From: Deltaproteobacteria bacterium
GTDB taxonomy: Bacteria; Myxococcota_A; UBA9160; SZUA-336
Assembly: GCA_029261925.1 (NCBI GenBank)
Contig: JAJDAJ010000024.1
Span: 29,612-93,611 of the forward strand
Reading direction: 5' to 3'
DNA: 64,000 nt
A model generated the notes under the pieces. The model was not told the DNA's origin, searched no databases, and worked only from the letters and a program-made list of their open reading frames with translations. Shown here piece after piece: positions 34,829 through 43,190 of this stretch (the stretch's first letter is position 1; the number at the start of each line of letters is the position of its first letter). Position numbers and translations under genes: made by a program.

Positions 34829-35271
34829 CAGGCGTCCTCCAGCTCGAAGCAGCGGATGTCGTGGATGGTGCCGCGGCGCGGATCGGCCCAGCGCGGCCGC
34901 ACGCGCGTCCCGGAGGCCAGGCGCGACTCCTCGCCGGCATCCACCGCGTGGATCATCGGAACGTCGGCACCGTCGAGGCGGATCAGCGCCCAGGCGAACG
35001 GCCGCTCGAGCGGGGCCTTCGGGCGCGGCACCGGCACCCAGCTCCACGAGACGATCTCGCCGCCGGGTCCGACCTCGACCAGGTCCTCGATCGGCGCGCC
35101 CCTCGCGTCGTACTCCTGGGGCGGCACGATCACCTGGCCGTCGGCGGTGCGGGCGCCCAGGATCCGCGCCTCGTCGCGCAGGGCGGTGAAGAAGCGCCCG
35201 AGCACCGGTCCGACCGAGCGCGTGAAGGGGAACTCCAGCACGTGCTTCGCGCGCAGCTCCGTGTCAGCCAT
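34828..35271 (-). CDS. OB-fold DUF35 protein, zinc-ribbon Cys missing (copy 2)
   Basis: 147 residues from ATG 35271, which lies inside the end of tetR (8-base overlap). It has the same arrangement as its neighbour: helix FFTALRDEARILG, a Cys-less knuckle (ARTADGQVIVPPQEYDARG), and an OB-fold (EIVSWSWVPVPRP, FAWALIRLDGADVPMIHAVDAG, GTRVRPRWADPRRG). Two different DUF35 proteins beside two different thiolase-like proteins suggests one-to-one pairing. There is no catalytic function of its own to predict. Confidence 0.83.
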   Translation of the reverse strand: MADTELRAKHVLEFPFTRSVGPVLGRFFTALRDEARILGARTADGQVIVPPQEYDARGAPIEDLVEVGPGGEIVSWSWVPVPRPKAPLERPFAWALIRLDGADVPMIHAVDAGEESRLASGTRVRPRWADPRRGTIHDIRCFELEDA

Positions 35272-35917
35272 GCAGCCCTCCGTCGCTCGCGAGCAGGAGC
35301 CCCGCCGCCCTCAGCGTCTTGCCGGAGATCTCGTCGCGTCCGCCGACGCCCGCCGACCAGGACAGCGCGGCCGCGTACCAGACCGCGAGCAGGGTCTCGG
35401 CCACCGCGCGCTCGTGCTCGTCCGGCCCGGCGGGGTCGTGGCGCCCGCGCAGCGCGTCGACCAGCATGCCCTGGACGCGGGCGCGTGCGGTCTCGCTGCG
35501 CACCGCAGCGTCGCCGAGGCCGGTGGCCGAGGCGCGCATGACGGCGCGCCCGAGCTGTGGCCGCTGCACGAGGCCGCGGGTCGTGCGCTCGAAGAACTCG
35601 CGCACCCGCTCCAGCGCGCTCGCGCCCGCGGCGGGACGCTCGTCCATCGCCGCCTCGAGGCCGTCGATCATCTCGGCGAAGGCGAACAGCAGCAGCTCCT
35701 CCTTGCTCGGGAAGTACCGGTAAAGCGTTCCCAGGGCGACGCCGGAGCGCTCGGCCACGTCGCGCAGGCGCACACCCTCGAAGCCGCCGCGCTCGGCGAG
35801 GTCGATGGCCGCGTCGACGATGCGCCGCATGCGGCGGAGCTGGGAGCGTGCGAGACCCGGGCGCCGCGGGGCCGCGGCCGTCTCCGGGGCCGCCGCCTGT
35901 GGGGAGGAGCGCGCCAT
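35264..35917 (-). CDS. TetR-family regulator (KstR-like context)
   Basis: 217 residues. The N-terminal HTH (IVDAAIDLAERGGFEGVRLRDVAERSGVALGTLYRYFPSKEELL) is a textbook TetR DNA-binding domain, and the rest is a helical ligand domain. A Pro/Ala-rich 25-residue N-terminal tail precedes it. It is the first gene of the operon with the DUF35, thiolase-like and ligase genes and has a TGGAACACGTTGCA site 12 bases upstream, so autoregulation is likely. By analogy with KstR-type repressors an acyl-CoA or steroid-CoA ligand is plausible. Confidence 0.88.
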   Translation of the reverse strand: MARSSPQAAAPETAAAPRRPGLARSQLRRMRRIVDAAIDLAERGGFEGVRLRDVAERSGVALGTLYRYFPSKEELLLFAFAEMIDGLEAAMDERPAAGASALERVREFFERTTRGLVQRPQLGRAVMRASATGLGDAAVRSETARARVQGMLVDALRGRHDPAGPDEHERAVAETLLAVWYAAALSWSAGVGGRDEISGKTLRAAGLLLASDGGLHG

Positions 35918-35928
35918 GGGCGGCGCAT

Positions 35929-35942
35929 TGGAACACGTTGCA
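35929..35942. promoter_or_regulatory. KstR-type operator (TnnAACnnGTTnnA)
   Basis: TGGAACACGTTGCA matches the published KstR consensus TnnAACnnGTTnnA at every fixed position and is a near-palindrome. It sits 12-25 bases before the TetR start codon, where a repressor would block transcription or initiation. Confidence 0.55.
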
Positions 35943-35989
35943 GTTTCGGGGTCCAGTCCGGGTCGGCCCCCCGTGTCCCCGGGCGGCGC

Positions 35990-36916
35990 CTAGCCCGGGG
36001 CGCTCGGTCCCGGGTACCAGAAGTCCGGCTCGATGTAGATGACGCGTGCCGCAGGTACGTCCGCACGCAGCCGGGACTCGATCTCGTCGATCGCCGAGGC
36101 GATCTGCGGCGCGCTCATCGAGGCCCCGAACTCCACCTTGGCGCCGACCAGGAGCTCCTCGGGTCCGAGGTGCTGGGTGCGCATGTGGATCACGCGGTTC
36201 ACCTGGTCGTGCCCGTCGATCAGCGCCCGGATCCGCTCCAGCTGCCGCGGAGAGGCCGACTCGCCGATCAGCAGGCTCTGCATCTCGATCGCGAGCACGA
36301 CGGCGATCACGCCGAGCAGCGCGCCGATGCCCAGGCTGCCCACGGCGTCCCAGACCGGATTGCCCGTGATCATCACCAGACCCACGCAGACCAGCGCGAT
36401 CAGCAGACCGGTGATCGCGCCGAAGTCCTCCAGCAGGATCACGGGCAGCTCGGCGCTCTTTGCGCGCCGCACGAACGAGAGCCACGATGTCTGCCCGCGG
36501 ATGCGCTGGGCCTCGCGGAAGGCGGTGAGGAAGGCATAGCCCTCCAGCAGCATCGAGCCGGACAGGATCGCGATCGCCCAGCCGACGTTCTCGAGCGGCT
36601 CCGGGTGCTGGAGCTTGTGCAGTCCGTGGTAGATCGCGAACACCGAGCCCAGCATGAACAGCACCAGCGCCACGACGAACGCCCAGAAGTAGCGCTCGCG
36701 CCCGTGACCGAACGGGTGCTCGAGCGTCGCCACCCGGGCGGCGCGCGCGCCCCCGAGCAGCAGGAGCATCTGGTTGCCGGTATCCGCCACCGAGTGGATC
36801 GCCTCGGCGAGCATCGAGGCGGCGCCCGTGAAGGCGAAGCCCAGGAACTTGAAGACCGAGATCGATGCGTTCGCGGCCAGGGCGGCCAGCACCGCCCTGC
36901 GGCTGCCCGGATTCAT
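35990..36916 (-). CDS. Cation diffusion facilitator family transporter
   Basis: 308 residues with six membrane segments and a cytoplasmic C-terminal domain. CDF marks: HSVADTGNQMLLLLGG in TM2 (metal-binding His/Asp), EHPFGHGRERYFWAF after TM2, then FLTAFREAQRIRG and a conserved LLEDFGAITGLLIAL in TM5. It exports divalent metal such as Zn2+, Fe2+ or Mn2+ by proton antiport. Its start overlaps the DUF3501 stop (ATGA), so it belongs to the rubrerythrin operon; an iron or manganese link with peroxide defence is inferred. Confidence 0.9.
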   Translation of the reverse strand: MNPGSRRAVLAALAANASISVFKFLGFAFTGAASMLAEAIHSVADTGNQMLLLLGGARAARVATLEHPFGHGRERYFWAFVVALVLFMLGSVFAIYHGLHKLQHPEPLENVGWAIAILSGSMLLEGYAFLTAFREAQRIRGQTSWLSFVRRAKSAELPVILLEDFGAITGLLIALVCVGLVMITGNPVWDAVGSLGIGALLGVIAVVLAIEMQSLLIGESASPRQLERIRALIDGHDQVNRVIHMRTQHLGPEELLVGAKVEFGASMSAPQIASAIDEIESRLRADVPAARVIYIEPDFWYPGPSAPG

Positions 36917-37494
36917 CCGGCGCGCAGATCGGCAACGAGCGAGGAGCGCGTATCGCCCTCGATCACCGTGCTGTGCCGGTAGGCCGGGTGGTCGACCCGG
37001 AGCACCACGCGCACCCCCGGGTCCGCGAAGCGGTCCGCGAGCTCTCGACCCAGCTCGAAGCGCACGTAGTGCACCGCCGAGATCCGCTCCTCCTCGAGCT
37101 GGTTGGGGTCGAAGCTCGCCCGGACGCGCGTGCCGCCCACGTCCAGGTACACGTGCTCGTCGATTCCGACGAGCCGGTCCAGCTCGGCGCGGATCTCGCT
37201 CGCCTCGGTGATCTCGATCATCAGCGTGGCCGAGAGCTCGTCCGCACCGGGCACCAGGTCGTTGAACACACGGCACTCGGTGGCGATCTCGTCGGGGTCC
37301 ACGGTCCGTTCGGCGCGCGTGAGCTCCTGCACCTGGAAGATCACCGTGTCCCGGTTCTCGAAGATGAAGCTGAGCCGGTCGCCCACGGACACCCGGCGCG
37401 GCCGCTTGAGCTCGATCATGCGCTGCATGAAATCGGGTCGCACGCGCTCGTAGGCGGCCAGGTCGAGGATCTCCGAGGGATCGACGGGCCTCAT
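36913..37494 (-). CDS. DUF3501 family protein
   Basis: 193 residues from ATG 37494, overlapping the Fe-S gene stop (ATGA). Typical of the family are the start EILDLAAYERVRPDFMQRMI, ELKRPRRVSVGDRLSFIFENRDTVIFQVQE, and the C-terminal VHYVRFELGRELADRF. DUF3501 genes are regularly found with a GlpC-like Fe-S protein and rubrerythrin, as here, and the three are thought to work together in oxidative stress response. The molecular role is unknown. It has only one Cys and no membrane segment. Confidence 0.87.
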   Translation of the reverse strand: MRPVDPSEILDLAAYERVRPDFMQRMIELKRPRRVSVGDRLSFIFENRDTVIFQVQELTRAERTVDPDEIATECRVFNDLVPGADELSATLMIEITEASEIRAELDRLVGIDEHVYLDVGGTRVRASFDPNQLEEERISAVHYVRFELGRELADRFADPGVRVVLRVDHPAYRHSTVIEGDTRSSLVADLRAG

Positions 37495-38753
37495 GCCTCG
37501 TCCTCCAGGCCGTAGGCGTCGCGCATCAGCACGACCGGGTGAGAGGCGCGCATCCCCGTGGCCTCCTCGATGCGGAGCGCGGACAGCGGACAGTCGGTCG
37601 CCACGCGATCGGGCGCCAGGTCCCGGATGCCCGAGATCAGCGGCTCGGCGATCTTCAGGCTCTCGTCGTAGTGCTGCGCCTTCATGCCCCAGGTCCCGTC
37701 GACGCCCGAGCAGCGGTCGAGCATCTCGATGTCGTCGGCGCCCGCGAACTTGAGCAGCGCGCGCGAGCGGAAGCCGATGTTCTGAGCCTTGAGGTGGCAG
37801 GGCAGGTGGTAGGCGACCCGGCCGAGCCGGACGGGGAACTCGCGCTCCAGCTTCTTCTCCTTGCCGAGGCCGAAGAGGTACTCGCCGATGTCGAAGGTGT
37901 TCTCCGAGACCAGGCGCGCGTCGTCGGTGTCGAGCAGGTCCGGGTAGTCGCGCTTGAGCAGGAGCGAGCAGGTGGGCCCCGGGACCACGACCGGCAGGCC
38001 CTGGCGCACGCGCGGGACGAGGCCCTCGACGACCTTCTCCGCGTTGCGGCGCGCGCTGTCGATGTCGCCGCCGTGCAGGAACGGCGCCCCGCAGCAGGCG
38101 TCGTAGCCCGCCTCGACCGCGACCCCGTTGTGCTCGAGGACCTGCACCGCGGCGCGCGCGGTCTCGTGCTCCGCGTACTCGACGAAGCAGGTCGTGAAGA
38201 GGATCACGCGTCCGTTGCGAGCGACCGGGGAGTCGTGTCCCTCGAGCGTGCGGCTGAACGGGCGCGTCGCGTAGGTCGGCATCTTCCAGCGCCGGTCGAT
38301 GCCCGTCACCTTCTCCATCACGCTGCGCACCGCGCGGTTGCGGAACGCCGCGTTGGTCATGGCCGACGTCAGGCAGGAGACCCTGCCCATGGCGTCCTGC
38401 CGCATGCCGACGCGCTCGGCCAGCGGCAGGCCTTCCTCCTTCGCCTGCACCTGCTTGGCCCGCGTCATCAGCTTCGGGAAGTCGAGCTCCCACTCGTGCG
38501 GCGGGTGATACGGGCAGTGGTTGTAGCAGAGCTGGCACTGGAAGCAGAGGTCGATCACCTCGCGCCGCTCGTTCGCCGTGAGCTTGGAGGCATCCTGCTC
38601 GTGCCGGTCGATCGACGCGAACAGCGCCGGGAACGACGGGCACAGCGGCAGGCAGCGCCGGCAATCGTGGCAGTGATCGAAGACGCGGGTCAGCTCCGCG
38701 TCGAGCGCCTCGCGTTCCAGGAACTCCGCGTCGCGGAATCCGGCATTCTTCAT
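37491..38753 (-). CDS. Heterodisulfide-reductase-like (CCG-domain) Fe-S oxidoreductase
   Basis: 420 residues. Two N-terminal ferredoxin clusters ([12 protein letters not shown] at 28-39 and [12 protein letters not shown]) are followed by a linker and two CCG domains: [11 protein letters not shown] with an earlier TTCFVEYAE, and [12 protein letters not shown] with the late DRCSGVDG. This is the layout of GlpC/HdrD-type subunits, which move electrons between a quinone or ferredoxin and a partner. It is co-transcribed with rubrerythrin upstream and DUF3501 downstream, so delivery of electrons for peroxide reduction is a fair inference. The usual alternative, a glycerol-3-phosphate dehydrogenase subunit, lacks GlpA/B nearby. 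Confidence 0.87.
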   Translation of the reverse strand: MKNAGFRDAEFLEREALDAELTRVFDHCHDCRRCLPLCPSFPALFASIDRHEQDASKLTANERREVIDLCFQCQLCYNHCPYHPPHEWELDFPKLMTRAKQVQAKEEGLPLAERVGMRQDAMGRVSCLTSAMTNAAFRNRAVRSVMEKVTGIDRRWKMPTYATRPFSRTLEGHDSPVARNGRVILFTTCFVEYAEHETARAAVQVLEHNGVAVEAGYDACCGAPFLHGGDIDSARRNAEKVVEGLVPRVRQGLPVVVPGPTCSLLLKRDYPDLLDTDDARLVSENTFDIGEYLFGLGKEKKLEREFPVRLGRVAYHLPCHLKAQNIGFRSRALLKFAGADDIEMLDRCSGVDGTWGMKAQHYDESLKIAEPLISGIRDLAPDRVATDCPLSALRIEEATGMRASHPVVLMRDAYGLEDEA

Positions 38754-38770
38754 CGGAAGGTCCCGCTGCG

Positions 38771-38797
38771 GTCCCCGGAGCGGCGGGCTCCGGGGAC
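38771..38797. terminator. Strong hairpin between rubrerythrin and the Fe-S gene
   Basis: Perfect 10-base arms (GTCCCCGGAG / CTCCGGGGAC) around a 7-base loop, inside the 55-base gap of the operon. Without a U-tract it may act as a partial terminator or mRNA-stability element, giving more rubrerythrin than downstream protein. Confidence 0.5.
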
Positions 38798-38808
38798 GGG
38801 CGCCGCGG

Positions 38809-39234
<426 letters not shown>

Positions 39235-39251
39235 GGCCGTCTCCTCTGTGT

Positions 39252-39350
39252 GATCCCGCCGCTGCGGGTCGGACCGGTTCCCGCCGCGACGGCGGGGCGC
39301 GAGGTCCCGGACTCGGTTCCCGCCGCCCGCGGTCCGCGGGATCCCGCCGC
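39252..39350. repeat. Four direct copies of G(A/T)TCCCGCCGC in the rubrerythrin leader
   Basis: Copies at 39252-39262, 39277-39287, 39316-39326 and 39340-39350, alternating GATCCCGCCGC and GTTCCCGCCGC, with spacings of 25, 39 and 24 bases. They lie between the predicted promoter and the rubrerythrin start. They could be protein- or RNA-binding repeats; G+C bias makes some similarity expected. No gene is seen in this 229-base gap. Confidence 0.5.
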
Positions 39351-39420
39351 GGGCGCAGGGCCCGGGTCCGGTCTCGTCGTGGGACGCAGGTGAGGCGGGG
39401 GGAAACCTCTCACGCGCGGG

Positions 39421-39449
39421 ATCTTATCCATGCACCGGAGGGGGAACAA
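39421..39449 (-). promoter_or_regulatory. Candidate sigma70-type promoter for the rubrerythrin operon
   Basis: On the minus strand, TTGTTC (39449-39444) and TAAGAT (39426-39421) are separated by exactly 17 bases. The predicted transcription start near 39413 would give a leader of about 180 bases before the rubrerythrin ATG at 39234. Confidence 0.45.
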
Positions 39450-39463
39450 GTCGCGCCCCGGCA

Positions 39464-40537
39464 TCACTCGAACAGGGCGAGCTGGCGCGAGCCGGGCGCT
39501 TCGGGGCGGCGAAAGCTCGCGGTCGAGAGCTCCGGGCCCCGGGGGGCGAGGCCCGCGCGGGTGCGCGCCAGCTCGAAGAGCTCCCCGATCTGCCGCGCAT
39601 GGACGCCGCTGCCGCGCTGGCGCACGCCGAAGCGCGCATCGTAGGTGCGGCCGCCGCCGACCTCGAGCACGCGTCTCATCACGCGATCGCGACGCTCCGG
39701 CCGGTGGGTGCGCAGCCAGTCGTCGAAGATCTCTCCGACGCCGTGCGGCAGGCGCAGCAGCACGCGGCCCGCCCAGCTCGCGCCGGCCGCGGCGGCGGCG
39801 TCGAGGATGCGCGGCATCTCGTCGTCCGTCAGCCCGGGGATGATCGGCGCGACCATCACCCCGGCCGGGATGCCGGCTCCGGCCAGCGCGCGGATCGCCG
39901 CCAGCCGCGCCCGCGGCTGCGCCGCACGCGGCTCCAGCCGCCGCGCCAGCTCCGGATCGAGCGTGGTCACCGAGACCGCGACCGAGGCCGCGTCGTGGCC
40001 GGCGAGGTCCCGCAGCACGTCGAGGTCGCGCGTGACGCCCGCGCTCTTGGTGATGATGGAGACGGGGTTGCGGAACTCCGCGAGCACCTCCAGGCAGCCG
40101 CGCGTGATGCGCAGGCGCCGCTCCACCGGCTGGTAGCCGTCGGTCACGCCCGAGATCGCCACCACCTGCGGTCGCCAGCGGCGGCTCGAGAGGGCACGCC
40201 GCAGCAGCGCGGGTGCGTCGCGCTTGACCAGGATCCGGGTCTCGAAGTCCAGGCCCGCCGAGAGGTCCAGGTACTCGTGGGTGGGGCGGGCGTAGCAGTA
40301 GGCGCAGCCGTGCTCGCAGCCGCGGTAGGGGTTGATGCTGGCGTCGAATCCGATGTCGGGGCTCGTGTTCCGCGCGACGATCGAGCGCGAGGCGTCGATC
40401 AGGTAGCGCGTTCGCGGATGCGTCGGCCCCCAGGTGTCGGGGTCGCCGTCGGGCTCGGGCTCGAGCGCCAGGCGCTGGAAGCGCGAGGCCGGGTTGATGG
40501 ACACGCCGCGGCCGGGGTGGGGGGGACGCTCGGCCAT
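39464..40537 (-). CDS. PA0069/SPL-type radical SAM protein
   Basis: 357 residues. The radical SAM cluster is in NPYRGCEHGCAYCYARP (CxxxCxxC), followed by LDFETRILVKRDAPALLRRAL and the conserved VAISGVTDGYQPVERRLRITRGCLEVL and SIITKSAGVTRDLDVLRDLA segments. This is the spore-photoproduct-lyase-like subgroup common in non-sporulating bacteria, whose reaction is not firmly established. The protein ends with RQLALFE, also typical of the subgroup. ATG 40537 is used. Confidence 0.88.
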   Translation of the reverse strand: MAERPPHPGRGVSINPASRFQRLALEPEPDGDPDTWGPTHPRTRYLIDASRSIVARNTSPDIGFDASINPYRGCEHGCAYCYARPTHEYLDLSAGLDFETRILVKRDAPALLRRALSSRRWRPQVVAISGVTDGYQPVERRLRITRGCLEVLAEFRNPVSIITKSAGVTRDLDVLRDLAGHDAASVAVSVTTLDPELARRLEPRAAQPRARLAAIRALAGAGIPAGVMVAPIIPGLTDDEMPRILDAAAAAGASWAGRVLLRLPHGVGEIFDDWLRTHRPERRDRVMRRVLEVGGGRTYDARFGVRQRGSGVHARQIGELFELARTRAGLAPRGPELSTASFRRPEAPGSRQLALFE

Positions 40538-40600
40538 CGAGTCAGCATAGGCGATCAGAAGACGAAAGTCGCGCCCGGCCAGGCCCGCGGTGGCAGGGGT

Positions 40601-40720
40601 TCAGCGGACGTCCGTGCCCGCGACCTCGCGGAACACGATCTCGAGCGGGGCGCCGATCGCCCGGGCCCGCTGCTCCAGGATGCGCAGGCCCGGGCCGTCC
40701 CCGGCGGGGAGCTCAGACAC
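40601..40720 (-). pseudogene. 39-codon remnant of a histidine kinase C-terminus
   Basis: GTG 40720 overlaps the stop of the LuxR-type regulator gene. The 39-residue product contains GPGLRILEQRARAIGAPLEI and then GTDVR, the pattern of the last ATP-binding-domain segment of NarX/DegS-type kinases (GLGLRGMRERAxxLGGxLEV...GTxVR). Nothing of the dimerisation or N/G1-box regions is present. The likely history is loss of nearly the whole kinase gene by deletion, leaving the tail in operon position. It is too short for the usual gene callers. A functional micropeptide cannot be excluded. Confidence 0.65.
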
Positions 40721-41363
40721 GGCCCCCGCGGGCGATCCAGTGGACGGCGTAGCGCACCAGCTCGGTGCCGTCTTCGAGGTTGAGCTTGAGCTTGAGGTTG
40801 GCGCGGTACGACTCGATCGTCTTGATGCTCAGACCCAGGCTCTCGGCCAGCTCGCGCGTGCTGCGCCCATGTCCGATCCCGCGCAGCACCTCGAGCTCCC
40901 GGTCGGTGAGGCGCGACAGCGCGTCGTGTCCCGACGAGATCGAGCCGCCCGCATAGCCCTTGAGCAGGCGGCGGGTCATCGGCTCGCTCAGGTAGATCTC
41001 ATCGCGGAGCACGCGGCGCAGCGCCTCCAGCAGCTCCTCGACGGGGGCCTTCTTCATCAGGTAGCCCCGGGCCCCCATTGCCAGCACGCGCTCGGCATAC
41101 AGGGACTCCTCGTGCATCGAGAGCACCAGGATCCGCAGCTCGGGATGCTGCTCGCGGGCGCGCCGGATCAGCTCGAGTCCGTCGATGTCATCGAGCGAGA
41201 TGTCCACGACGAGCAGGTCGGGAACCTCGGACTTCAGCGCCCTCAGCGCCTCCTCGCCTGCCGTATGGCTGGCGGTCAGCTCGAGATCGGGCTCGGACCC
41301 CACCAGTCGGGCCAGTCCCTCCATGACCACGGGGTGGTCATCCACTGCTGCAATCCGACTCAA
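40713..41363 (-). CDS. NarL/FixJ (LuxR-type) response regulator, apparently orphan
   Basis: 216 residues if begun at TTG 41363 (SRIAAVDDHPVVMEG), the normal N-terminus for the family; ATG 41411 would add 16 unlikely residues. Receiver: DD at 8-9, phospho-acceptor D54 in LLVVDISLDDIDG, switch Lys in YLMKKAPVEE. The C-terminal HTH (LTDRELEVLRGIGHGRSTRELAESLGLSIKTIESYRANLKLKL) binds DNA. Its expected partner kinase survives only as a 39-codon fragment downstream, so the regulator may be driven by another kinase. No target is evident; AmtB lies upstream. Confidence 0.88.
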   Translation of the reverse strand: MSRIAAVDDHPVVMEGLARLVGSEPDLELTASHTAGEEALRALKSEVPDLLVVDISLDDIDGLELIRRAREQHPELRILVLSMHEESLYAERVLAMGARGYLMKKAPVEELLEALRRVLRDEIYLSEPMTRRLLKGYAGGSISSGHDALSRLTDRELEVLRGIGHGRSTRELAESLGLSIKTIESYRANLKLKLNLEDGTELVRYAVHWIARGGRV

Positions 41364-41510
41364 GAGCGCCCCCCACAATCTCGATCCGAGCGGCACAGGA
41401 TGAGGCATCACGCCGCACAGGGCAATGGACCGCGGCGCATTTCAGCCACACCGGTCCGGAGCGCCGTCCGGGGCCACTCCGGAACGGGTGACGGTGAGGG
41501 ACACACGGCC

Positions 41511-41543
41511 CCAACCCCGCCCGTCGGGCAGGGCGGGGGCTGG
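41511..41543. terminator. Hairpin downstream of amtB
   Basis: CCCCGCCC (41515-41522) pairs with GGGCGGGG (41531-41538); flanking CCA/TGG extend the stem past a small bulge. It lies 15 bases after the amtB stop on the minus strand, within the 194-base gap before the response regulator. Termination of amtB is the likely role; no U-tract follows. Confidence 0.45.
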
Positions 41544-41557
41544 GAGGTACGCGGGCT

Positions 41558-42901
41558 CTACTCCTCCGGGACGCGCACGCCGCGGAGGAAGTCGGCCATG
41601 GTGTATCCGGCCTCGTCGTGCTCGGAAAGATCGAGGCCGAGGGCCTCGCCGTTCTCGTCCACCCGCAGGCCGACGGTGGCGCCGACCAGCTTGAGCAGCA
41701 CGAACGACGCGATCGCCGTGTAGACGATCGTGATTCCCGCGGCGCCGAGCTGCACGCCGAGCTGGTGGCCGACCGCCAGGCCTTCCTGGTTGCCGCCGAG
41801 CGCCGGAGCCGCGAACACGGCCACGAGCACGGTTCCGATGATGCCGCCCACCCCGTGCACCCCGAAGACGTCCAGCGAGTCGTCGTAGCCGAAGCGAGTC
41901 TTGATCGCGGTGGCGAAGTACCAGCAGACGGCGCCCGACGCGAGGCCGATGACCAGTCCGCCCACGGGTCCGATGTAGCCGGAGGCCGGCGTGACGGCGG
42001 CGAGGCCGGCGATCGAGCCGGTCGCGGCGCCCAGCAGGCTGGGCTTGCCGTGCTTGAGCCACTCGATCGTCAGCCAGGTCAGCGTGGCGGTCGAGGCGGA
42101 GATGTGGGTGACGATGAGCGCCATGGCCGCGTCGCCGTTGGCGCCCAGCGCGCTGCCGGCATTGAAGCCGAACCAGCCGACCCAGAGCATGGCGGTGCCC
42201 GTGAAGGTCATGGTCAGGTTGTGCGGCGGCATGGCGCGGCGCGGGTAGCCGTCGCGCGGGCCGATGACGATGCACGCGACGAGCGCGGCGATCCCCGCCG
42301 TGATGTGCACGACGATGCCGCCGGCGAAGTCGAGCGTTCCCCACTGGGAGAACAGCCCGCCGCCCCAGACCATGTGGCAGATCGGCGCATAGACGACGAC
42401 CAGCCACAGGCCGCTGAAGAGCAGCACTGCGGAGAACTTCGTGCGCTCGGCGTAGGCGCCGATGATCAGCGCGGGCGTGATGATCGCGAAGGTGAGCTGG
42501 AAGGCGAAGAAGAGCACCTCGGGAATGCTCCCGAACGCCGTCGCGCCCGTGATCCCGGCGAGAATGGCCTTCTGCCCGATCGGCCCGATGATCAGGCCGC
42601 CCTCCCCGAAGGCCAGGCTGTAGCCGAACAGCAGCCAGAGGATCGTGACCATCGAGGTCAGCGCCAGGCACTGCATCAGTACCGAGAGCACGTTCTTGGT
42701 GCGCACCAGGCCGCCGTAGAACAGCGCCAGGCCCGGGATCGTCATGAACAGGACCAGCGCGGTCGAGATCAGGATCCAGGCGGTGTCGCCGGTGTCGATC
42801 CCCTCGGACGCGCGGGCCGTGTCCGGCCAGGCGGCGGCCAGCAGCAGGGCCCCGAGCGGGGCAGTTCCCTGGATACCGGGGAGCGAACCGGGGCGCGGCA
42901 T
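41558..42901 (-). CDS. amtB: Ammonium transporter (Amt family)
   Basis: 447 residues with a cleavable N-terminal signal (APLGALLLAAAWPDTARA) and eleven membrane segments. Conserved pore features: GLALFYGGLVRTKNV, FAFQLTFAIITPALIIGAYAERTKF (Phe gate), GGIVVHITAGIAAL (first pore His), WVGWFGFNAGSAL and VFGVHGVGGIIGT (second pore His). It conducts NH4+/NH3 across the inner membrane. AGGAGGT precedes the ATG at 42901. The regulator gene glnK, normally next to amtB, is not adjacent on either side. Confidence 0.95.
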   Translation of the reverse strand: MPRPGSLPGIQGTAPLGALLLAAAWPDTARASEGIDTGDTAWILISTALVLFMTIPGLALFYGGLVRTKNVLSVLMQCLALTSMVTILWLLFGYSLAFGEGGLIIGPIGQKAILAGITGATAFGSIPEVLFFAFQLTFAIITPALIIGAYAERTKFSAVLLFSGLWLVVVYAPICHMVWGGGLFSQWGTLDFAGGIVVHITAGIAALVACIVIGPRDGYPRRAMPPHNLTMTFTGTAMLWVGWFGFNAGSALGANGDAAMALIVTHISASTATLTWLTIEWLKHGKPSLLGAATGSIAGLAAVTPASGYIGPVGGLVIGLASGAVCWYFATAIKTRFGYDDSLDVFGVHGVGGIIGTVLVAVFAAPALGGNQEGLAVGHQLGVQLGAAGITIVYTAIASFVLLKLVGATVGLRVDENGEALGLDLSEHDEAGYTMADFLRGVRVPEE

Positions 42902-42936
42902 GGGACCTCCTGGTGCCCGGTAAGTGGGCATGGGCG

Positions 42937-42942
42937 CTTATA
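42937..42942 (-). promoter_or_regulatory. Candidate -10 element (TATAAG) for amtB
   Basis: TATAAG on the minus strand, 36 bases before the amtB ATG, is the most A+T-rich point of the 289-base gap. No -24/-12 (sigma-54) pair of correct spacing was found, although amtB is often NtrC-controlled elsewhere. Confidence 0.3.
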
Positions 42943-43049
42943 CCGCAAAGAAGCCTGCTGCCGGGCGCCGGCGCCGGCGGCCGCCCCGGCTGACCGGAAA
43001 CGGCGAAGCGGTGCGCCGGCCGGGGCCGCGCCCGGCCCGCGGAGCCCCT

Positions 43050-43166
43050 ATGCTGGCCGGCGTGCTGCGACCGAGCCCGAGTGCGGAGCTGGCCTGGACG
43101 CGCCTGCTGGCGCGCGGGATCTCCTGGTGGCTGGCCGCCGCCAGCTTCGCCTGCGCCTTCGACTGA
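43050..43166 (+). CDS. Doubtful small ORF, 38 aa
   Basis: ATG 43050 to TGA 43166 encodes a short peptide with a hydrophobic end (RLLARGISWWLAAASFACAFD). The frame is open upstream to 42924. It lies in the gap before amtB, opposite to both neighbours, without a good Shine-Dalgarno sequence. It may be a chance ORF; it is listed because it contains a possible single membrane helix. Confidence 0.18.
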   Translation: MLAGVLRPSPSAELAWTRLLARGISWWLAAASFACAFD

Positions 43167-43190
43167 GCCGCTCGCCTCCCGTCCGGCCCG

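Noticed and set aside
42902..43190. Sigma-54 promoter of amtB
   Set aside because: GG and GC pairs near TTCTTTGC have a 7-base spacing where 10 are needed.
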